The notes beneath the pieces were generated by a model. The model had not been told where the DNA came from. It saw nothing but the letters and a program-made list of their open reading frames with translations, and did no database searches. A stretch of 64,000 bases of DNA from contig JBBSCB010000011.1 of NCBI GenBank assembly GCA_038250675.1, positions 1 to 64,000 of the forward strand, given 5' to 3'. Each line of letters starts with the position of its first letter. Within the stretch, counting starts at the first letter, position 1. The DNA is from JAICUF01 sp038250675. Lineage in GTDB: Bacteria; Gemmatimonadota; Gemmatimonadetes; Gemmatimonadales; GWC2-71-9. Below are positions 37,509 through 45,782 of this stretch, one piece after another. Made by a program: the position numbers and the translations under genes.

Positions 37509-38309
37509 ATGACGGGCCAGTCGTTCGTGCAGGTCGACGCGTTCAGCGATACGCCGTTCAGCGGAAATTCGGCGGCGGTGCTGTTGCTGCCCCAGGCCCG
37601 CGATGCGCGGTGGATGCAGCTCGTGGCCCGGGAGATGAACCTCGCGGAGACTGCGTTCCTGGTGCGCTGCAACGGTGCCTTTGACCTCCGCTGGTTCACC
37701 CCAACGACCGAAGTTGACCTGTGCGGCCACGCCACGCTCGCCGCGGCGCATGCACTCTGGGAAGCGGACGAGCTCGACGCGGATGCGGCGGCCCACTTCG
37801 ATACCCGGAGCGGACGTTTGAGCGCGGTACGCGACGGCGACTGGATCCAGCTCGACCTCCCCGCCCTGCCGGCCGAGCCGTGCGAACCACCCGCCGGGCT
37901 GGCCGAGTTGCTCGGTGCGCCCGTGCGCGCCACCGGCCGCAACGCCCTCGGCTACCTGGTGGCCGAGCTGGCCGATGCGGACCGGGTGCGATCGCTGGTG
38001 CCCGACGTTGCGGCGATCGCCACGCTGCCCGGTACCGGCCTGGTCGTGACCGCACGCTCCGACGACGCCCAATTCGACTTCATCTCCCGCTTCTTTGCCC
38101 CCTCGCTCGGCGTGCCGGAAGACCCGGTGACAGGGAGCGCGCACTGCTCGCTCGGACCCTGGTGGGCGGAGCGACTGGGGCGCACGACGCTCGCCGGCCA
38201 TCAGGCCTCCGCGCGGGGCGGTGAGGTCCGGATCCGGGTCAACGGCACGCGCGTCGTCCTTGGCGGTCAGGCGGTGACCGTGATGCGTGGCGAGCTGCTG
38301 ACGACATGA
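37509..38309 (+). CDS. PhzF family isomerase/epimerase
   Basis: A 266-aa protein of the diaminopimelate-epimerase-like PhzF fold. Visible motifs are V-D-A-F-S-D-T-P-F-S-G-N-S-A-A-V near the start, the catalytic glutamate in N-L-A-E-T-A-F, the L-C-G-H-A-T-L-A-A-A-H, and the late E-D-P-V-T-G-S-A-H. Family members isomerise substrates such as trans-2,3-dihydro-3-hydroxyanthranilate, but most genomic copies have unknown substrates; no phenazine genes are near. The stop overlaps the ATG of the CsaA-like gene (ATGA), so they are co-translated. Confidence 0.9.
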   Translation: MTGQSFVQVDAFSDTPFSGNSAAVLLLPQARDARWMQLVAREMNLAETAFLVRCNGAFDLRWFTPTTEVDLCGHATLAAAHALWEADELDADAAAHFDTRSGRLSAVRDGDWIQLDLPALPAEPCEPPAGLAELLGAPVRATGRNALGYLVAELADADRVRSLVPDVAAIATLPGTGLVVTARSDDAQFDFISRFFAPSLGVPEDPVTGSAHCSLGPWWAERLGRTTLAGHQASARGGEVRIRVNGTRVVLGGQAVTVMRGELLTT

Positions 38310-38632
38310 GTGCGGAGGCGTTCGGACAGCTGGACGTGCGGGTGGGGCGGATCATGCGCGCGGAGCTGAACACCAAGGCACGCAAGCCGGCGTTCAAGCT
38401 CTGGATAGATTTTGGCACGCTGGGCGAGCGCACCTCGAGTGCACAGCTCACCGAGCTCTACACGGCCATGGAACTCAGCGGACGGCTGGTGCTGGCGGCG
38501 GTGAACCTGGGGCCGCGAATGATCGCGGGGTTCGTCTCGGAGGTGCTGGTACTCGGCGTTCCCGATGCACAGGGACGCGTGGTGCTGCTGTCCGTCGAGC
38601 GCGACGTGCCGCTCGGCGGACGGATGTACTGA
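38306..38632 (+). CDS. CsaA-like tRNA-binding domain protein
   Basis: A 108-aa protein that is almost entirely a tRNA-binding OB fold (EMAP II/MetRS C-terminal type). V-R-V-G-R-I-M-R-A-E-L, K-P-A-F-K-L-W-I-D-F-G and L-G-P-R-M-I-A-G-F-V-S-E-V-L-V-L-G match the CsaA family, proposed export chaperones. Length is normal (about 110). The start overlaps the PhzF-like stop (ATGA), an unusual pairing whose reason is not evident. Confidence 0.9.
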   Translation: MSAEAFGQLDVRVGRIMRAELNTKARKPAFKLWIDFGTLGERTSSAQLTELYTAMELSGRLVLAAVNLGPRMIAGFVSEVLVLGVPDAQGRVVLLSVERDVPLGGRMY

Positions 38633-38636
38633 CCGC

Positions 38637-39071
38637 TCAGTGCCCCGGCATCGAGTCGACGGGACCGGGGTCGGCCGCGGCCGAGTCGCCGGGCACGGGA
38701 TGGACCAGCAGGCCGGTGACGCGGCCGTCGGCGCCCATCGTCCACTGGACCTCCACCGCCCGCGGCGCGCGGTCGAAGCGACCGGTCCGGCTGTAGACCT
38801 GCATGGCGCCGATCGTGGCGATATGTTCCGCCGCCGGGCCGGTGGGCGTGCCCAGGTCCGCCATCGACTTCTCGGCGAAGGAGGCAAGGTCCTTGGGGCT
38901 CGCGAACGTTTTCTGCATTTCGGGCGAGAACCGCTCCCAGAGCTGGTCGTACTGCCGCTCGAACAGCCAGTCGGTATACGTCCGACCCTGGTTCATCGCC
39001 GCCCGCTCTCCCGACTGCGCGGCACAGGCCGCCAGCATCGAAACGAGCACCGCCGCGCGCGCAACGCGCAT
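38637..39071 (-). CDS. Lipoprotein with DUF3887-like domain
   Basis: A 144-aa lipoprotein. The signal (M-R-V-A-R-A-A-V-L-V-S-M-L-A-A-C) has a lipobox with Cys at residue 16. The mature part shows the helix-strand pattern W-L-F-E-R-Q-Y-D-Q-L-W-E-R-F-S-P-E-M, which fits DUF3887/SnoaL-like small folds. ATG 39071 is preferred over the adjacent ATG 39074 because AGGGG is then better spaced. It converges with the CsaA-like gene (4 bases between stops) and diverges from dppA. Function is unknown. Confidence 0.7.
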   Translation of the reverse strand: MRVARAAVLVSMLAACAAQSGERAAMNQGRTYTDWLFERQYDQLWERFSPEMQKTFASPKDLASFAEKSMADLGTPTGPAAEHIATIGAMQVYSRTGRFDRAPRAVEVQWTMGADGRVTGLLVHPVPGDSAAADPGPVDSMPGH

Positions 39072-39139
39072 CATGCACCCCTTGAAGTGGCCACTGGACC
39101 CTACCATGGTTGCGTGACTGTCCGCAACTCGGAGCCCTC

Positions 39140-39964
39140 ATGCGCGTGTACATCTCGGTGGACATGGAAGGTGTGGCAGGGATCGTCCACGAGGATCAGA
39201 CCGACCCGATCGACCCCCGTCATGCCGCCGCCTACGCCCGCTCGTGCCGATTGATGACCGCGGAGGCCAACGCGGCCATCGAGGGCGCCCTTGCCGCGGG
39301 TGCTACGGCCATCTGCGTCAACGACAGCCACTGGCTCATGCGCAATCTGATCGCCGATGAGTTGCACGACGCGGCCGAGCTGATCTGCGGCGGCCCCAAG
39401 GCGCTCAGCATGATGGAAGGCGTGGACGGCGGATTCGACGCGGTCGCCTGCATCGGGTACCACGGCATGGCGGGAACCGCCGACGCGGTCATCGACCACA
39501 CCTACACCGACCGGGTGCATGAGGTCCGGGTCAACGGACAGCCGTTCGGCGAGCTGGGGCTCAATGCCGCGCTGGCCGGCACCTGGGGCGTCCCGGTGGC
39601 GCTCGTCAGTGGCGATCGGGCCATCGCCGCGGAGACCGCTGCCACGCTCGGGGATCACGTGGAAACGGTGGTCGTGAAGGAGGGACTCGGCCGCTTTGCC
39701 GCCCGAAGCGTTGCCCCGGCCGTGGCGCGCCGCCGGATCCACGACGGGATGAAGCGGGCGCTGGGACATCACCATCCACCGTTTACGGTGGAGACGCCGG
39801 TCACGTTCAGTGTGGACTTTGCCCGCAGCCAGATGGCGGAGATGGCGCTGCTGATTCCCGGTTCCCAACGGGTGGGAGGACGCACCGTCGAATACACCCA
39901 CGACGACTACCGCGAGGCGTTCCGCGCCTGGCGGGCGATGTACAACCTGGCGGCCGTGGAGTGA
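39140..39964 (+). CDS. D-aminopeptidase, M55 family (DppA-like)
   Basis: A 274-aa zinc peptidase of family M55, typified by DppA of Bacillus subtilis, which cuts D-amino-acid peptides. The first metal site is S-V-D-M-E-G-V-A-G (D8, E10). N-D-S-H and G-Y-H-G-M-A-G-T supply further ligands. GGAG lies 5 bases upstream of ATG 39140. In B. subtilis dppA is part of the dipeptide-transporter operon; here the Dpp-type transporter is 2.5 kb away on the same strand, suggesting a link to recycling of D-Ala peptides. The stop overlaps the start of the SDR. Confidence 0.92.
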   Translation: MRVYISVDMEGVAGIVHEDQTDPIDPRHAAAYARSCRLMTAEANAAIEGALAAGATAICVNDSHWLMRNLIADELHDAAELICGGPKALSMMEGVDGGFDAVACIGYHGMAGTADAVIDHTYTDRVHEVRVNGQPFGELGLNAALAGTWGVPVALVSGDRAIAAETAATLGDHVETVVVKEGLGRFAARSVAPAVARRRIHDGMKRALGHHHPPFTVETPVTFSVDFARSQMAEMALLIPGSQRVGGRTVEYTHDDYREAFRAWRAMYNLAAVE

Positions 39965-40683
39965 CGGCGCCGGCCACGGCGCTGATCACCGGCGCGGGAC
40001 GCGGACTCGGGCTGGAGTTCGTGCGGCAGTGCCTCGCGCGCGGCGACCGGGTCGTGGCGGCGACACGCCACCGATCCGATGCCCTGGCGGAGCTGGCCGA
40101 CGCCGCGGGTGACCGGCTGCTGCAGCTCACGCTCGACGTGGGCGACGAAGCCGCCATCATCGGTGCGCGTCGCGAGCTGGAAGGCCGGGTCCCCTCGCTC
40201 GAGCTGCTGATCAACAACGCCGGCATGTACTCCCATCAGAGCCGCCACTGGGACCCGGACGCGACCCATCTGAATACCGTCACCCAGTCCGAGCTCATGG
40301 ACGTCTTCCGCGTGAACGCCGCGGGGCCGGTGGTGATGGTCAGGCACTTCCGGGACCTGCTCGAACGGGGATGCGGCCGCATCCTCAACATCTCCTCACG
40401 GATCGGCGCCGTCTCCGAAAAGACCGGCGGCGGCGACTATGCCTACGCCGCCAGCAAGGCCGCGCTGAACATCATGACGCGGGCGCTCGCCGCTGAGCTG
40501 GCGCCGGCCGGGATCGTTGCCATCGCGATCACGCCGGGATGGGTGCGCACCGAGATGGGCGGTGCACGCGCAGCGCTTGCGCCGGAGGAGTCGGTGCGCG
40601 GCATGCTCGCGGTCGCCGCCGGGCTTCGCGCGGGCGACACGGGACGATTCGTCGACTACCAGGGCGAGCCCCAACCCTGGTAG
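39961..40683 (+). CDS. SDR family oxidoreductase
   Basis: A 240-aa short-chain dehydrogenase/reductase. The cofactor loop is T-G-A-G-R-G-L-G (about residues 10-17), N-N-A-G near 83, the catalytic serine in I-S-S-R-I-G, and Y-A-A-S-K near 162. The substrate is unknown. It resembles the carbonyl-reductase-like (classical) group. GTG 39961 overlaps the TGA of the D-aminopeptidase gene, so the pair is co-translated. It ends with TAG and converges with the metallophosphoesterase. Confidence 0.9.
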   Translation: MTAPATALITGAGRGLGLEFVRQCLARGDRVVAATRHRSDALAELADAAGDRLLQLTLDVGDEAAIIGARRELEGRVPSLELLINNAGMYSHQSRHWDPDATHLNTVTQSELMDVFRVNAAGPVVMVRHFRDLLERGCGRILNISSRIGAVSEKTGGGDYAYAASKAALNIMTRALAAELAPAGIVAIAITPGWVRTEMGGARAALAPEESVRGMLAVAAGLRAGDTGRFVDYQGEPQPW

Positions 40684-40690
40684 TCGGCGG

Positions 40691-41542
40691 TCAGGCGCGA
40701 CGCAGCGTGAAGATCGGCAGCTCGGGCGGGCAGAACAGCCGGGCCCGGATCGTCGCGGTGCCGATGCCGCGTGACACGTAAAGCCGGGATGATCCGGTGC
40801 GATACCAGCCGCTCACATAGTCGGCGGAGCCCGGCGGTGTGTATGGGGTGAGCCCGGGCAGGCGGATCTGGCCGCCGTGGGTATGCCCGGCCAGCACCAG
40901 CGACGGGCTCGCCCCGCGCGCCAGCAGGATGTCGAAGTATTCCGGCGCATGAATCAGCCAGATCTCCACGTCCGCCGGGGCTCTGGCCGCGAGCGCGCGC
41001 GGCAGGCTCGGATTGCCGTAGAGCGCGTCGTCGAACCCCAGAAAACCGAGCCGGCTTCCGCCAATCGTCACCGCGGCGCCCTGATCCAGCAGGAACTCGA
41101 TCCCCGCGCGACCGTATACCGCCGTCGCCGTCCGCGGCGAGATCCGCGCCTTGTACTCCCAGTTGCCGAACACCGCGAAGGTGCCGACCGTGCCGCGGAG
41201 CCGCGGCCCCAGCTCCGCGAGCGCCGGCAGCGCCCCCGCCTGCTCGACCATGTCACCGGTCAGCACGACGACCTCCGGACGCTCGCGCTCGATGGCGGCC
41301 GCCGCAAGCTCCGCCGTCTCCGGCGTGCCGGGCAGGTGCACGTCGCTCACCTGTGCAATGCGCAATCCCGCGAGCGCGGGTGGGAGACCGGGCACGAGCA
41401 CGTCGTGTCGCACCAGGTCCAGCCGTCGCGGCTCGAGGCCCCAGCCGTCGACCGTGGTGGCGGCAGCCGCGGCGAACCCGGCACCGATCAAACCACGCCG
41501 GGACATCCAGCCCGGTTTTCCCGGCTCCGTCGTGCGTTGCAT
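40691..41542 (-). CDS. Exported metallophosphoesterase (YaeI/YkuE-like)
   Basis: A 283-aa metallophosphoesterase with an N-terminal Tat-type signal (M-S-R-R-G-L-I-G-A-G-F near residue 13). The catalytic motifs are Q-V-S-D-V-H-L, L-T-G-D-M-V, G-N-W-E-Y and A-G-H-T-H-G-G-Q-I. The family norm is G-N-H-(D/E); Trp replaces the conserved His here, which may change activity. YkuE-type members act on lipid-linked phosphates at the cell envelope. ATG 41542 is chosen with AAGGG about 10 bases upstream; ATG 41506 just before the Tat motif is an alternative. It diverges from a TonB receptor. Confidence 0.82.
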   Translation of the reverse strand: MQRTTEPGKPGWMSRRGLIGAGFAAAAATTVDGWGLEPRRLDLVRHDVLVPGLPPALAGLRIAQVSDVHLPGTPETAELAAAAIERERPEVVVLTGDMVEQAGALPALAELGPRLRGTVGTFAVFGNWEYKARISPRTATAVYGRAGIEFLLDQGAAVTIGGSRLGFLGFDDALYGNPSLPRALAARAPADVEIWLIHAPEYFDILLARGASPSLVLAGHTHGGQIRLPGLTPYTPPGSADYVSGWYRTGSSRLYVSRGIGTATIRARLFCPPELPIFTLRRA

Positions 41543-41554
41543 TATCAATATCCC

Positions 41555-41579
41555 TTCAGTGATTCATTTGTTCAGTGAT
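41555..41579. promoter_or_regulatory. Direct repeat in an AT-rich divergent promoter
   Basis: TTCAGTGAT occurs at 41555-41563 and again at 41571-41579, a 9-base direct repeat with a 16-base period. It lies between the metallophosphoesterase start (41542) and the TonB receptor start (41658) in the most AT-rich stretch nearby. It may be a pair of regulator half-sites. Confidence 0.45.
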
Positions 41580-41657
41580 CCGGCGGGCTGGCTCCAGCCG
41601 CGCCCGGCATGTACCTTCACAGATCCCCTGCCTCACCGCATGCCCCATTGGAGTCCC

Positions 41658-44483
41658 ATGACTTTCAGTCGCCGCCTGGCGCGTCTCGGCGCGGTGCTGT
41701 CCACCGGTCTCGCGCTGATCATCAGCTCGTCACCGCTGCTGGCCCAGGGCACCCGCCTCCGGTCGCGGGGTGCCGCCGATACTGCACAGGCCGGCGCCGG
41801 CGTCGTTTCCGGTCGGCTGATCGACCAGCTTCCGGTCGACAGCGTGGCGGGCGCGCTCCTGCTCCTGCCGGGCGTCGGCATCGCCGCCAACGGCTCGCTG
41901 TCGGTCCGCGGCAGCACCGGCGGCGCGACGTCGCTGTACCTGGACGGCATCCCGGTCACCGCTGGCTCCCGGCGGCTCGGGCTCACGCCCGGCACCAACG
42001 CGCTCGCCGAAGCAGCGGTGCTGGACGGCCCCCTGACGGCGGCACTGGGCAATGGTGAGGCCGGCGCCATCGTGCTGCGGACCCGTGACGCCACCGGCTC
42101 GCGGGTGTCGTTTGAGAGCGACGGTCCCCTCGGAGCCGCGAGTCTGGGGCTCAACCGGGCGGAGGCCGACATTGGCGTGCGACTGACGCGCCACCTGACA
42201 GTGTTCGGTGCCGGCGTCCTGCAGGGCCAGAAATCTGCCGAGCCAGGGTTTGGCGCACGCAACGCGCCCGTCTTCGTGCATGCAGGTCTCGACACGACAG
42301 TCACCGTGGGCGGTTCCCCGGTAGACGTCTTCAACAATGCGATGTTCCGCGGCAGCTGTGACACGTTCGCCCAGAGCGACAATCCCACCATCGCCGCAAA
42401 CTACGACCAGCCCTGTCACGGCGATCGCACACCGCTCTCCGCCCAGTCCAGCCACCAAGTGCTGCTGAAGGCCGCCTATGGCGACCCCGGGCTCAGCCTC
42501 GGCGTCCTGGCGCTTCAGCAGCGGGACCAGGCGCGACTCTTTGACTATCGCACGTCGTTCGTACCGAGCAATGCGTTCGGCCGCAGCACGACGAGCGACC
42601 TCGTTGCGCTGACGCTGGCCGCCCGGCTGGGGCAGAGCGGTGTGCTCCACGCGAGTCTGTCCGGCCAGTCCGAGCGGCTGCTCGACGGCCCGTTGAGCAC
42701 TGACGGCGAGCTCGCCACCCGCGATCCCGGCCTAGGGTTCATGGTGGGCCAGCTCGGCTTTGCCTACGACTTCACGACCTTTCCCATCGACGAGGCGCTG
42801 GTGGACAACTATCGCGGCAACATCAAGGGCAGCCGGCGCTCGCCGTACGACCTGGAGAACACCGCCCAGTATTTGACCGGCTCGCAGTATCGCGATGATC
42901 CCTATGGCCTCGGCGGCTTCGTGGAGCGCGGCGGGCCGCTGGGACGGTTGACGCTCTACCGGGAGCGCCGCATCGTCGGCACAGCGGACGCCCAGTGGCA
43001 GGTGGGGCCCAACAGCCGCTTCCGCCTCGGCGGTGAGATCACCCGCTATGACGTCGACAGCTATACCCACCAGCTGGCGTCGCAGTCGCTGTCGGACGTC
43101 TGGATCGAGCAGCCGCTCGCGCTGTCCCTGTATGCGGAGGACCAGTTCCAGTACGGCCCGGTCAGCTTTTCCGCGGGGGTCCGGGCCGACCGGTTTGACT
43201 CGCGCGCCGCGCGGCCGTATTCGCTCGACACGATCGCCTCAAGCCCGACGTTCAACACCTACCAGCCGTTCCCCCGGATCTCGAGCTACGACGGCACGTT
43301 CCAGGGACGGCCGCTGGTGACGTTCATGCCCGACCAGGCCCATACCGCCGTGTCGCCGCGCTTCCGGCTGGCCTACGCGCTCTCGCGCGGGTCGGAATTC
43401 AGGATCGGCTATGCGCGCCAGGCGCAGATCCCCGACTTTGCGGCGCTCTACGCCGGCATCAACACCGATCTCGCGATCACCAATGGCAGCTCGGTGTTTG
43501 CGACCGACCTCGGCTTGGAGAAATCGTCGCTGGCGGAAGTCGGACTGCGCCAAGCACTGGGTCGCCGCACCAGCGCTGATTTCTCACTGTACGAGCGGCG
43601 GCTCACTGGTGCCTTCGTCACGACCACCAGCCTCCCGGATCCGACCCGCAACAACAGCCACATCTCCGTGACGCAGCTTGCCACCGGCCAGATCACGCAG
43701 TCCCGGGGCGCCGAGATCCGGCTCGAGCGGCGTCAGGGCACCATCACCGGGTTTGCCGCATACGCCTACCAGCATACGACGATCCCGGCCGGCGTGACCG
43801 GGATCAGTGTCGCAACCGCCGACGATCGGCCGCACACGTTCTCGGCCGGGCTCGCCGCCACTGTCGGCGGCACCGCCGTATTCACCAGCCTGCGGCTGGC
43901 GAGTGGACTGCCATACGCGGGGTGCTCCGGCCCTGGCAGCGAGAGTGCCCTGAGCGGAGAGGCCTGCACCGCATTGGGCGGGTTCGGTATCGCGCGGCTG
44001 CCATGGGTCCGGCAACTCGACCTGCGACTCACCCAGACCCTGCACGTCGGCGGCAGCTCGCTGACCGCCTACGTCGATGCGCGCAACGTGCTGAACTTCC
44101 GGAATACACACCGGGTGTTTGCCGCGACGGGCGCCACCACATCTCCGCTGGACCGGGAGCAGGCATTCGCCACCGACAGTTTCGGCTTTGCGAACATCGC
44201 CATGGCCAACGCCATTTACGGCGGCGATGGATCGGTGGATCTCACCTCGGTGGCCCAGAACCACGGGGCCTGCGCCGCGTTCGTCTCGCCGAGCAATCAG
44301 CCGGACGCTCCCGACTGCATCGGGCTCATCCGGGCGGAGCAGCGCTGGGGCAACGGTGACGGCACGTTCACGCTGGCCGAGCAGCAGGCGGCGTCAGACG
44401 CCGCCTACGCAGTCAGCCGCGGTGAGCAGTTCGTCTCCGGGGCTCCCCGTCGAATCCGGGTGGGGATCCAGATCGGCCTCTGA
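41658..44483 (+). CDS. TonB-dependent outer-membrane receptor
   Basis: A 941-aa receptor. The signal peptide is at 1-33 (S-S-P-L-L-A-Q-G). A plug domain at about 45-160 has the P-G-V-G-I-A-A-N-G-S-L-S-V-R-G and Y-L-D-G-I-P-V motifs. A long beta-barrel follows, with alternating hydrophobic strands and a final strand R-I-R-V-G-I-Q-I-G-L. No TonB box is recognised. It has no carboxypeptidase-like N-terminal domain, unlike the receptor at 54190. GGAG precedes ATG 41658. The substrate is unknown. It converges with an SDR gene (1 base between stops). Confidence 0.88.
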   Translation: MTFSRRLARLGAVLSTGLALIISSSPLLAQGTRLRSRGAADTAQAGAGVVSGRLIDQLPVDSVAGALLLLPGVGIAANGSLSVRGSTGGATSLYLDGIPVTAGSRRLGLTPGTNALAEAAVLDGPLTAALGNGEAGAIVLRTRDATGSRVSFESDGPLGAASLGLNRAEADIGVRLTRHLTVFGAGVLQGQKSAEPGFGARNAPVFVHAGLDTTVTVGGSPVDVFNNAMFRGSCDTFAQSDNPTIAANYDQPCHGDRTPLSAQSSHQVLLKAAYGDPGLSLGVLALQQRDQARLFDYRTSFVPSNAFGRSTTSDLVALTLAARLGQSGVLHASLSGQSERLLDGPLSTDGELATRDPGLGFMVGQLGFAYDFTTFPIDEALVDNYRGNIKGSRRSPYDLENTAQYLTGSQYRDDPYGLGGFVERGGPLGRLTLYRERRIVGTADAQWQVGPNSRFRLGGEITRYDVDSYTHQLASQSLSDVWIEQPLALSLYAEDQFQYGPVSFSAGVRADRFDSRAARPYSLDTIASSPTFNTYQPFPRISSYDGTFQGRPLVTFMPDQAHTAVSPRFRLAYALSRGSEFRIGYARQAQIPDFAALYAGINTDLAITNGSSVFATDLGLEKSSLAEVGLRQALGRRTSADFSLYERRLTGAFVTTTSLPDPTRNNSHISVTQLATGQITQSRGAEIRLERRQGTITGFAAYAYQHTTIPAGVTGISVATADDRPHTFSAGLAATVGGTAVFTSLRLASGLPYAGCSGPGSESALSGEACTALGGFGIARLPWVRQLDLRLTQTLHVGGSSLTAYVDARNVLNFRNTHRVFAATGATTSPLDREQAFATDSFGFANIAMANAIYGGDGSVDLTSVAQNHGACAAFVSPSNQPDAPDCIGLIRAEQRWGNGDGTFTLAEQQAASDAAYAVSRGEQFVSGAPRRIRVGIQIGL

Positions 44484-44484
44484 A

Positions 44485-45276
44485 TCAGGACAGCGCGGAC
44501 CGGTCCGCATTCAGGCGACGGCCGATCCGCGTCACCAATCCTCGCGGCACGAAGCGCACCCCGCTCGATATCAACTTGTTGAGGGCGCCCGGCACCACGA
44601 GCCGCTCGCCCCGCATCGTCCCGTCGTAGCCCGCCCGCGCCACCGAGGCCGCATCCAACGACGCACCGGCGAGCAGCCGGGAGATCTGCATATGCGCCCG
44701 CGCAGCAAAGCCGGTTGGCGTCGGGCCGGGACAGAGCGTCGTCACCGTGACGCCGGTGCCCGCCAGCTCCTCGGCCACCGCATCGGACAGCGACAGCAGA
44801 TAGGCCTTGGTGGCGTAGTAGACCGCCACGAACGGCCCCGGCTGAAAGGCGGCCGTCGACGCGACGTTGAGGATGCGCCCCGACCCGCGCGCGAGCATGC
44901 CAGGCAGCAGGGCGCGCATGAGCTGCGTCGGCGCCGCGACGTTGACCGCGATCATGTCCAGCAGCGTGTCGGCGTCGCCGCCGGAGAATGCGCCGACGAG
45001 CCCAAAGCCGGCGTTGTTCACCAGCACGTGGGGCATCGTCCCGGAGGCATCCAGCGTGGCCAGCACCCGGTCCACATCGCTTCGGATGCCCAGATCGGCC
45101 GGAATCGTCGTCACATGCACGGCACCGCTGCTCGCGAGGCGCGCCGAGGCTGCCGCGAGCCCCGCCGCGCGGCGCGCCACGAGGATGAGGTCGTGCCCGC
45201 CGCCCGCAAAACAGGCCGCAAGCTCGAATCCGATGCCGCTGGAGCCTCCGGTGATCAGTGCGACGGGACGGCTCAC
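44485..45276 (-). CDS. SDR family oxidoreductase
   Basis: A 263-aa short-chain dehydrogenase. The cofactor loop is T-G-G-S-S-G-I-G-F-E-L, then N-N-A-G-F-G near 90, the catalytic serine in A-S-T-A-A-F, and Y-Y-A-T-K near 155. It resembles the YqjQ/DltE-like group with the P-G-P-T-P-T-G-F motif. The GTG start overlaps the TGA of the preceding membrane-protein gene (GTGA). It is the last gene of the minus-strand uppS operon. Confidence 0.9.
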   Translation of the reverse strand: MSRPVALITGGSSGIGFELAACFAGGGHDLILVARRAAGLAAASARLASSGAVHVTTIPADLGIRSDVDRVLATLDASGTMPHVLVNNAGFGLVGAFSGGDADTLLDMIAVNVAAPTQLMRALLPGMLARGSGRILNVASTAAFQPGPFVAVYYATKAYLLSLSDAVAEELAGTGVTVTTLCPGPTPTGFAARAHMQISRLLAGASLDAASVARAGYDGTMRGERLVVPGALNKLISSGVRFVPRGLVTRIGRRLNADRSALS

Positions 45277-45758
45277 CGCCGCATGCCGGATGCCCGCCGC
45301 GGCGCCGCACCGAACAATCCCCGGTGCAGCAGCATACCCGCGAGCGATCCCGCGAGGGCCGGTGCGACGGCGAGCACCGTCACGGCGATGTTGGGCTCCG
45401 GAATGTGGGCTTCGGTGAGCTGGACCAGCGGAGCGATGAGGTGTGCGACCGGAATGGCGCAGCCCATGATCACGGCGTAGAGCCAGCCGTTGGCCGGCCG
45501 GATGAGCGCCAGAACCAGCCCGCCGACGGCAACGACGACCAGCGCCGGCGTGGCACTGGCGCTCATCAGATCGACATATCCGGCAAAGGTCCCGATGCCG
45601 AACGCCGCAAGGAGCAGGAGGGAGCGCACCAGCGCCACGCCGCGACGCCCCCCGGAACGGGACCGGCGGCCCAGTGGCATCAGCACACCAGTCACCCCCG
45701 ATCCCGCCTGATCTGCCTCCCGCACGGCTGACCGGCGGGTCCGCCCATCACGTGCCAT
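45273..45758 (-). CDS. Predicted integral membrane protein
   Basis: A 161-aa protein with four predicted membrane helices: near residues 42-62 (V-R-S-L-L-L-L-A-A-F-G-I-G-T-F), 68-88 (A-L-V-V-V-A-V-G-G-L-V-L-A-L-I), 92-112 (L-Y-A-V-I-M-G-C-A-I-P-V-A-H-L-I) and 124-148 (V-T-V-L-A-V-A-P-A-L-A-G-S-L-A-G). I do not recognise a family. The start is uncertain: ATG 45758 fits translational coupling to a frameshift-corrected end of the upstream DUF4173-like gene (at 45750), while ATG 45680 would trim a basic, non-membrane N-terminus. Confidence 0.65.
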   Translation of the reverse strand: MARDGRTRRSAVREADQAGSGVTGVLMPLGRRSRSGGRRGVALVRSLLLLAAFGIGTFAGYVDLMSASATPALVVVAVGGLVLALIRPANGWLYAVIMGCAIPVAHLIAPLVQLTEAHIPEPNIAVTVLAVAPALAGSLAGMLLHRGLFGAAPRRASGMRR

Positions 45759-45782
45759 CAGTCGCCGTGCACCCCTCGAGGT

